Source of the DNA: Porogramme epimiltina | Lineage: Eukaryota > Basidiomycota > Agaricomycetes > Polyporales > Polyporaceae | NCBI GenBank assembly: GCA_900155495.1 | Contig: FTLJ01000296.1 | Span: 1 to 52,345 of the forward strand | Direction of reading: 5' to 3' | DNA: 52,345 nt | Shown here: positions 45,836 through 52,345 of the stretch, piece after piece | Layout: each line of letters opens with the position of its first letter | Numbering within the stretch: position 1 is the first letter of the stretch | Notes under the pieces: model-generated | Seen by the model: only the letters and a program-made list of their open reading frames with translations | What the model was told of the DNA's origin: nothing | Databases searched by the model: none | Program-made: the position numbers and the translations under genes

Positions 45836-47961
45836 ATGGCGGAGGCGATCCAACAACTCGTCCTGGATACACTCGACAAGGAGGGTACCATCAAAGATAC
45901 CCGTACCCTGGTCCTCCCCGGCTACAAGGAACCTGCAGCCACCCATGACTCCCAAATCATCATTTTGGGAGCACTGAACTCCTTGTCTAGTCGTGATGTA
46001 AAGATAATTTCGTGCACTGCTGTATACAATTCAATAAACCGATGTCTCTCAGATGATCTCTTATACCACCCAAGAAACTCTTTCTCATGTCCTTACTCAA
46101 GAGGGTGCTCAGATAGCTCTTCAAGGTTCTCATGAGGCTCGAGTGTGGAACGCGTGCCCCGTCAAGGGAGCTGGACCTCCCCTCCCTATCAAGGGGCTGC
46201 AGGAAAAAGTTGGTGCTGAGACCGCAAAGATTGGCCAGGGCCAAGCTTTCAAAAACAAGTGGATTGCGAAAGAAGGCGATGGGCTTGTAAAACTAGTGAG
46301 TGCAATAACATTTTCGGCTTCTTCATCCATACTCACATGTGTTAGGTGGACTCAATTACAGATGCCACTCAGCTGCAAATGCAGGAGGTGGACTCAACCG
46401 GGACCTTGAAGGCTGGAGATAAAGCTTTAGCAGATCTCAGGAAGCGCAAGCTCATTTCTCAGCGGTACGAGCAATCGACGGGTTCAGGGTGTCAGATTCA
46501 CTTATATTTACCTTAAGCAAGGGCCAATGGTTCACTGTCCACAAGGGGAAACAGTTCAGCACATCGACAGCCAAGCCAGAAACCGATCTGACAGTAGATA
46601 TGCTCACTTCGTGCGTGCACTTCGTATCGGGAAGCACTCTTATGCTTACCGCAAGTTCTTAGTGGATCCTGGAAGACCGCAACCTACAAGAAGTACAACT
46701 TCGAGGCCGATGGTGTCCCACCAAACGGAGGGGCTCTCCATCCATTGCTGAAAGTGCGAGAGGAGATCAGAAATATTTTCCTTGAGATGGGGTGCGCTTT
46801 AGGTCACTTCAAGTTTGTATTCATCGCTCATCCCAACTTCGTAGCTTCGCTGAGATGCCAACATCATCCTTTGTGGAGTCTGGGTTCTGGTGTTTCGATG
46901 CTCTCTTCGTCCCTCAACAACATCCAGCGCGAGAAGTGCAAGACACGTTCTACCTTTCTGGTATGTCTGATTCTCGTTCAAATCGTGATTTATTTTTAAA
47001 TGTGTTCTGTCAAGACCCTGCCGAATCTCTTCCCCCACCCAAGGAGTATTACGAAACCGTGTCGCGAGTACACGAACACGGCGGGTTCGGGTCAACGGGC
47101 TACCGTGCACCTTGGTCGCACGAAGAGTCACGCAAGCTACTCCTCCGTACGCATACAACCGCATCCTCTGCCTCCATGCTCTGGAAGCTGGCAGCACGCT
47201 GCCGCGGCGAGGATCCAGACACGGACGCGGACGCCGCTGTGCAGCGTGAGGGCGCGCACGCAACCGCTACCACGCCCGGCGCAGGCAAAGTTGGCGGGGA
47301 CGGCTTCCGGCCCGCGAAGCTCTTCTCTATCGACAGGGTGTTCCGGAATGAGACGATGGATGCGACGCACCTTGCCGAGTTCCACCAGGTGGAGGGTGTC
47401 GTCGCGGACCGTGGGTTGACCCTTGCGGATCTCATCGGTAAGTGCTTCTCACGAGGCCGTTCTAGCCCAATCGCGTGCTTAGAACATCTATTAACCACGA
47501 CTTCTCCTAACAGGTTTCATGCGTGTCTTCTTCAAGAAGATGGGCATCGAGAACCTCCGTTTCAAGCCCGCGTACAACCCGTACACGGAGGTCCGTCCCT
47601 ATTCATTCCCCCGTCGCCGGTCGCGCCCAGACCTCCTAACATTTTCATCTTACACAGCCCTCCTTGGAGATCTTCGCCTTCCACCCGCAGCTGAAGAAGT
47701 GGGTCGAGGTCGGCAACAGTGGCATGTTCCGGCCCGAGATGCTCGAGCCCATGGGCTTCCCCAAGGACGTGCACGTCCACGGCTGGGGCATCTCGCTTGA
47801 GCGGCCGACGATGATCCGGTGAGCGACAACGGCCGAATGTGTTTGCTCACGGGCAGCCCTGACTCCGCGGTTTTAGCTATGGCATCAACAACATCCGCAC
47901 GCTCGTCGGCCACAAGGTCTCGCTCGAGAGCGTCGAGAAGTCGCCGGCAGTCCGGTTCTGA
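45836..47961 (+). CDS. FRS2: Phenylalanyl-tRNA synthetase alpha subunit, cytosolic
   Basis: Class II aminoacyl-tRNA synthetase; the catalytic subunit of the cytosolic alpha2-beta2 enzyme, which charges tRNA-Phe. The N-terminal DNA-binding-like region reads [20 protein letters not shown], then [20 protein letters not shown] and [12 protein letters not shown]. Catalytic part: [59 protein letters not shown]; motif 2 [20 protein letters not shown]; then [13 protein letters not shown]. Motif 3 is [21 protein letters not shown] low-complexity insert of about 25 residues ([20 protein letters not shown]) sits just before motif 2. Start at 45836 (GAAATGGC). Divergent from PEX2 with a 224-bp shared upstream region. 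Confidence 0.95.
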
Positions 47962-48268
47962 TGTGCGCCGCCGTATGAAGTAGAAGTACAAGCATTTGTA
48001 TCCATTTTTGTAAACCACACGACGAACAATACCGCATCACCTCAATTGAGTGGACGGACTTGGTGCTCTCCCCATTCCGGCGGATTGCCATCCTAGCTCG
48101 CCTCTTTCTCGTTTGAACCTCGCGGCGCCTTCTCCCGCACGCGAGGGTCTCGGCTCACACATTCGGACCGAGGAGGACGGGACTGCGTTGCTCAGGGAAA
48201 AAAGTGTACGTTGCAGTGAGAATGAGATAGAATAACAAATAAATGAACGGTTTCCGCATGTCTGCGGG
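47962..48268. other. Convergent 3' region FRS2 / PRM10-like
   Basis: 307 bp between convergent stops, presumably both 3' UTRs. No gene features seen. Confidence 0.55.
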
Positions 48269-50869
48269 CTAGAACGAGAATATGGCGGCGTTCTTTCGAG
48301 ATCCGAACATGTAAACGAGGGCTTGGCTCATGAACAGCCCAACGGTGATGCCAATGGTGACCGCAATCATGGCGCCCCCGATGTCGATCCCGTTCCCCTG
48401 AGCTGTAATGCCCCCAGCTTGGGACAAACCGGACTAAAATAGAGCGATCAGCAGCCGCACCGGCGAGACGGGGAAGCACGGGGGGGGGCTACCCACCGGG
48501 ACGAGGAAGAGCACGCCGGTGACCATGGACGTGAACGCGGTGCCGCCCATCCTGCGCGAGTACACGTTCCCGAGGAGGCCGACCGCGAACGCGCCGATCG
48601 CGGAGACGACGTCGGAGCGGTTGAAGATGAAGAGGTTCGCGGTCTTGTTCGCCGCGTACGAGACGCACGAGATGACGACCATGACGACGAGCTCGCGCGT
48701 CCAGAGCGGCTGCAGGTTCGCGAGCGAGGAGAGCACGGAGAAGGTGGGCACGATGAGGAACTCGGTCCACCACGGGAACTTCTGGAACGCCCACGGCCGG
48801 TCCGTCGGGCGGTAGCAACCGTCGATGATGTGCTCTCGCGACGGCGGGGGCACACTGAACGTGAACGAGCCCGTGAGAGGCGTGTCGCGGCTTAGGTTTG
48901 CGAAGTTGTCAGAGTCGGCGATGAACGTTCCAGAGAGCGTCGCGGTGGTCACCATGCGCGCCGCGAGCGCCGTCAGATCGTTTCTAGCCCTAGGGTCGAA
49001 TAGAAGGTATAGGTCCGATCCGATTTGTAGGCCGAATCCCTATGACAAATTGTTTAATACCTAGGGTAGAGCTTGGATAACAGTGGAAAACATACCAAGA
49101 AGAGTGTGTAAATGAGCGCATACACCATCTTTACGCTCCCGCAAACAATGTTCTTTGACGCAAGCTCTAACGAGCTGCTGACTGGATTGAAGACGTTAGC
49201 GGCTGGTTAGAGGCACGCTGAGGAGCACAAGACCCACGAATAAGGTATCCCGGGAGGATTCCAACAATTCCAGCGGAAGAAATGGCGGTATAGCAGAATA
49301 TTTGTGACCGAATGCTGCTCAGACCGCGGGCGGCAAAGGAGATCACGATCGTTACAGAGATCCTAGGGGAGTACGGTTAGCCTCCACCCAATAAGTGTCA
49401 TTCAGGGACGAGGACGCACTCGAAGACGTTAGCATACAGCTGGCTCTTCGACGCCACGCCAATCTGCATGAGGGCCAAGAACGTCGCCCCCGTCCCTGCG
49501 ATCCACATGTCCAAGAACGACCCGCCGAACGCGAGGGGGCAGATGAGCGCGGAGAGGCAGAACGAGAGCAGGCAGCGCGTGAAGGACCCGTAGAGCGGCT
49601 TCGCGGCGAGCAGGCCCTCGAGCTTCTCCGTCGCCCTGCGCGCGCTGATCTCGTCGTGGACGACCTGGCGGTAGATCTGGTGCACCTCGTGCAGGCTGCC
49701 GAGCGAGAGGCGGCCGCCGCACTTGACAAAGTGCATCTCGGACGTCTTCGTCTCGTGGTCGCCGAACGAGCAGATGATCACGCCCGGGATGTGGATGAAC
49801 TCGGCGTTGACCTCGAGGATGCGCGCGGCGGAGAGCAGCTGCGACTCGATGCGGTGCGAGGGCGCGCCGAACGTCATGAGGGCCTTGGCGAGCCTCATGA
49901 GGAATTTTTGCCGGTTCAGAACCGCTGCGGATAGAGCATATAAGCGGGGAAAACAGGGACGGGAGAGGCGGACGGCGTACAGGTGATGTTGAACTCGATC
50001 CGGATGCGCGAGCGGAGCTTCCGGCGGGCCTTGTAGCTCATCTGCTTCAGGGTCGCCCTCTCGATGTCCTCAGGGTCGTCGAGCTCTTTCTTCCGCTCCC
50101 CAGTCACCTTCGGGTCGTCGGGGTCGATGACTTGCGTGCACGACGAGTCGTCGGAAACACACGAGTCGACGCGATGGAAATCGGGCCGCGCTGACGCGGC
50201 GTAGGTCGAGTCGAACGACTGGTAATGGCGGAGCCCGCGGCGAGAGTCATGGGAGTCTTCGCAATGGTCCCCGTCCTCGTTTGCCATGAGGTCGATGAGG
50301 TTCGAGAGGTACCCGCGTTGGCGGTCGGACCTTTCCCCCAAGCCGCGTTCCACATCGGCACACTCGTCGGGGATAGTGTCGCCGACGTCGCTGTGGAGGG
50401 AAGGGGAGCGAACGCGGGGCGGGAGGGACGGCGAGGCGCCGTAGGCCGGACGGGGGGGCCGGATCTCGTAGGGGTGGTTGTACGACGAGAAGGAGCTGTC
50501 ATGATTCACGACCGTCTCCGCCTCGCTGTGTTCCGAGGAGGAGGAGGAGCTGGGGTCGTCCACCACAATGGAAGAAGCACCCCTTTGGCCCACAAAGAAC
50601 GGGTTTGCGCGGTCCGCGGGCTGCGACGCCAGCGGGGGGCGAGTGGGCTGCGGGACCTCGATCTCTCGGAACGCACCGGAGCCCTCGCGCGGCGGGTGCG
50701 ATTGGCCCGCTTCGCTGTGTTGCGCTCGTAGCTCCCCGGCGGGAGAAGCGTCTTCTCCATCCGCGTCCTGGCCGTCGTCGAAATGAACGTGGTGCAACGG
50801 AGTGTCCGGGCTGCTGCGGGACGCCAGCTGCGCCAAAGAAGAGCGTCGTGGGAGGCCTCTGCCGGGCAT
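48269..50869 (-). CDS. PRM10/ThrE-like membrane protein (threonine/serine exporter family)
   Basis: Polytopic membrane protein of the pheromone-regulated membrane protein 10 / ThrE (DUF1212) family, predicted transporter. About 300 residues of disordered, Ser/Pro/acidic N-terminus (HHVHFDD, SSSSSEHSEAE, ERGLGERSDRQRG). Then RQKFLMRLAKALMTFGAPSH, RIESQLLSAARILEVNAEFI, HIPGVIICSFGDHETKTSEM, typical for the ThrE N-terminal domain. Multiple hydrophobic helices follow (LLSFCLSALICPLAFGGSFL; ISVTIVISFAARGLSSI; YALIYTLFLGFGLQIGSDLY; FLIVPTFSVLSSLANLQPLW). The C-terminal half has VVSAIGAFAVGLLGNVYSRR and GGAMIAVTIGITVGLFMSQA. Ends AIFSF. Several introns; the one after FNITC near 49985-49910 joins disordered and membrane parts. 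Substrate unknown. Confidence 0.88.
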
Positions 50870-51609
50870 GATAGAAGGGGCCGAGGAGTTTCAGATGTCA
50901 CTGGCCAGCAGGTCGAGGTCAAGGGGAAGGGATACCGCAGGAAGGGGCCTTGGCCAGAGGCCAGCCATGTTCATCTAGAGTGGCTGGCAGTCGGTCAGCC
51001 TCGACGAATCGGCCTCGATCGAAACGCCGGCGGTCAGCCGCAGTACTTACCCGCGTGCATATCTACTAGCGGATGACTGTCTCGGAAAATACACCAGGAA
51101 GGCGTGTTTGCGACCATGCTATGGATTGAGAGAGTAACAGTAGTGGTCGATGGCTCTGGAGAAACGAGCGTTGAAAAGCTGTGCACCGCAAGTGGCCTCA
51201 ACGTCAGAGCTGGGCTTTGAAATCTGATTGGCCGGCTCGGATTGGCGCCCTCCAACCAGGATCGCCGCGTCTTGCCGTCGATCCCTCGGCTCCCTGGTGT
51301 TGTGCAGGAACGTCTTTGGGACCGAGGCCGATAATTACAGACAGCAGACAAATAGCCAAACCCTCCCTGAGGTGTATTGATTATATAAGTGTGATCAGGA
51401 GAACGGAGGCACTTACATGGACGCAACAGAATGATGAACTTTCATCTGATAAGGTTCGCATTCAGCATTGATACTGAAAGCAACTCCTCGGAGTACCACC
51501 TCTCCTTGCGCCCTCCCGGACGGAACAGAAACACGTCTTGTACGTATAGCCTATCTAATGAGGTTCTCCGGGTAGCTGACTTCTATTTCGGAATCGGAAT
51601 TGCAGGAAC
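50870..51609. other. Divergent promoter region PRM10-like / GNAT
   Basis: 740 bp between divergent ATGs. It contains the putative 5' UTR intron of the GNAT gene (51540-51605). Nothing else is recognisable. Confidence 0.5.
51540..51605 (+). other. Probable 5' UTR intron of the GNAT gene
   Basis: Donor CTT|GTACGTATAG, a CTAAT-type branch site in the body, and acceptor AATTGCAG|GAAC four bases before the ATG; 66 nt, the usual intron size here. Confidence 0.55.
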
Positions 51610-52317
51610 ATGACAGACACCACCACCGAGCTTTACGTTCGCGAGGTTCGCCCCGCCGACTCCCCGGCCCTCAGCCGCATATGCCTCCTCACGGGGGACG
51701 CTGGCACGTCCGCTGAGCACCTTCACACCTTCGGCGAGCTCATCGGCCTCATGTACGCCGAGCCGTACGCGCACCTCCCCACCACCTTCGGATTCGTCCT
51801 CGTCGACCCCTCCGCGGCCCACGACGCGCCCCGCCGCGCCTCCGCGGAGGACGGCGAGGCGGGCTCGGTGGGGCCCGACCCGACCGTCGTGGGCTACGTC
51901 CTCGGCACGCACGACACGCGCGCCTTCGAGGCGCACGCCCGCGCCGACTGGTTCCCCCGCGTGCGCGCGCGGTACGCCGCGCCCCCCGCCGCGCACGCGG
52001 GCGCGACCGACGCCGACGCGCGGTACATCCGCCTCTTATACGCCCCGCCCGCCGCGCCAGACGCCGCGGTCGCCGTCGCGCCCGCGCACCTGCACATCGA
52101 CCTCCTGCCCGCGTACCAGCGGCGCGGGTGGGGGCGGCGGCTCATCGCGCGCGCGGTCGCGCACCTCCGCGACGCGCACGGCGCGAGCGCGCTCTGGCTG
52201 GGCATCGACGTGCGCAACGCGGGCGCGCGCGCGTTCTACGAGCGGCTCGGGTTCAGGGAGGTGCCCGGTGCGCCCGCGGGGACGTTGGCGTTGGCGTTCG
52301 AGGACTTTGTAGGGTGA
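51610..52317 (+). CDS. GNAT-family N-acetyltransferase
   Basis: Single-exon protein of 235 aa. N-terminal YVREVRPADSPALSRICLLT is the usual GNAT start (R.a...D...i). The acetyl-CoA binding motif A is HIDLLPAYQRRGWGRRLIAR, with the RRGxGxx loop, and the C-terminal WLGIDVRNAGARAFYERLGF is motif B. The middle is widened by an Ala/Asp/Pro-rich stretch (APPAAHAGATDADARY). Very GC-rich, with G or C at nearly all third positions from about 51640. The acceptor substrate cannot be inferred. The stop TGA is 28 bp before the window end. Confidence 0.88.
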   Translation: MTDTTTELYVREVRPADSPALSRICLLTGDAGTSAEHLHTFGELIGLMYAEPYAHLPTTFGFVLVDPSAAHDAPRRASAEDGEAGSVGPDPTVVGYVLGTHDTRAFEAHARADWFPRVRARYAAPPAAHAGATDADARYIRLLYAPPAAPDAAVAVAPAHLHIDLLPAYQRRGWGRRLIARAVAHLRDAHGASALWLGIDVRNAGARAFYERLGFREVPGAPAGTLALAFEDFVG

Positions 52318-52345
52318 GCTGGGGAGGGAGGTGGGGGAGCGAGGG

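Noticed and set aside
1..52345. CRISPR arrays, operons, prokaryotic promoters or phage-type systems
   Set aside because: The window is eukaryotic: intron-rich genes, TATA boxes 40-70 nt before start codons, mitochondrial and peroxisomal proteins. No spaced direct repeats were seen.

Overview
The window is nuclear DNA of a basidiomycete fungus, most likely a wood-decaying Agaricomycete (polypore type). The evidence is: about 22 protein genes, nearly all cut by many introns of roughly 50-65 nt; short intergenic gaps; two DUF6533 membrane-protein genes (a family expanded in Agaricomycetes); and a secreted GH5 mannanase with an N-terminal fungal cellulose-binding module. I see no rRNA, tRNA, CRISPR array or intact transposon. 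Gene models were spliced by hand. Where exon sums are quoted they are divisible by three and the junctions are in phase.

Layout, left to right. 0.7-3.4 kb: a Rab-type GTPase with a large insertion, and ribosomal protein eS7 (both minus). 3.8-8.1 kb: two tandem DUF6533 seven-helix-type proteins (minus) with almost identical exon structure, including exons of only 2 and 16 nt. 8.8-17.7 kb: Hsp90 co-chaperone Cns1/TTC4 (minus), L-2-hydroxyglutarate dehydrogenase (plus), complex I subunit NDUFA12 (minus), proline iminopeptidase (plus), histidine biosynthesis HIS6 (minus) and hydroxyacid-oxoacid transhydrogenase (minus). 18.9-26 kb: a membrane-anchored aspartic protease (plus), a mitochondrial PPR protein (minus) and folylpolyglutamate synthase (plus). 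26.2-38.7 kb: SLX4 nuclease scaffold (minus), importin-11 (plus), GH5 mannanase (minus) and DNA polymerase delta subunit POL32/Cdc27 (minus). 39.7-52.3 kb: an NRPS-like A-T-R reductase (plus), PEX2 (minus), cytosolic Phe-tRNA synthetase alpha (plus), a PRM10/ThrE-like transporter (minus) and a GNAT acetyltransferase (plus).

Most genes are housekeeping. The accessory content is the DUF6533 pair, the aspartic protease, the mannanase and the NRPS-like reductase. Two enzymes of 2-hydroxyglutarate metabolism (L2HGDH and the ADHFE1-type transhydrogenase) lie within about 7 kb, with a complex I subunit between them.

The most unusual signal is in the DUF6533 pair. Both paralogues only read in frame if two separate 2-nt exons and one 16-nt exon are spliced in. 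With them, 11 consecutive exons have identical lengths in the two genes. Seven GC-AG introns in this window are a second notable feature.
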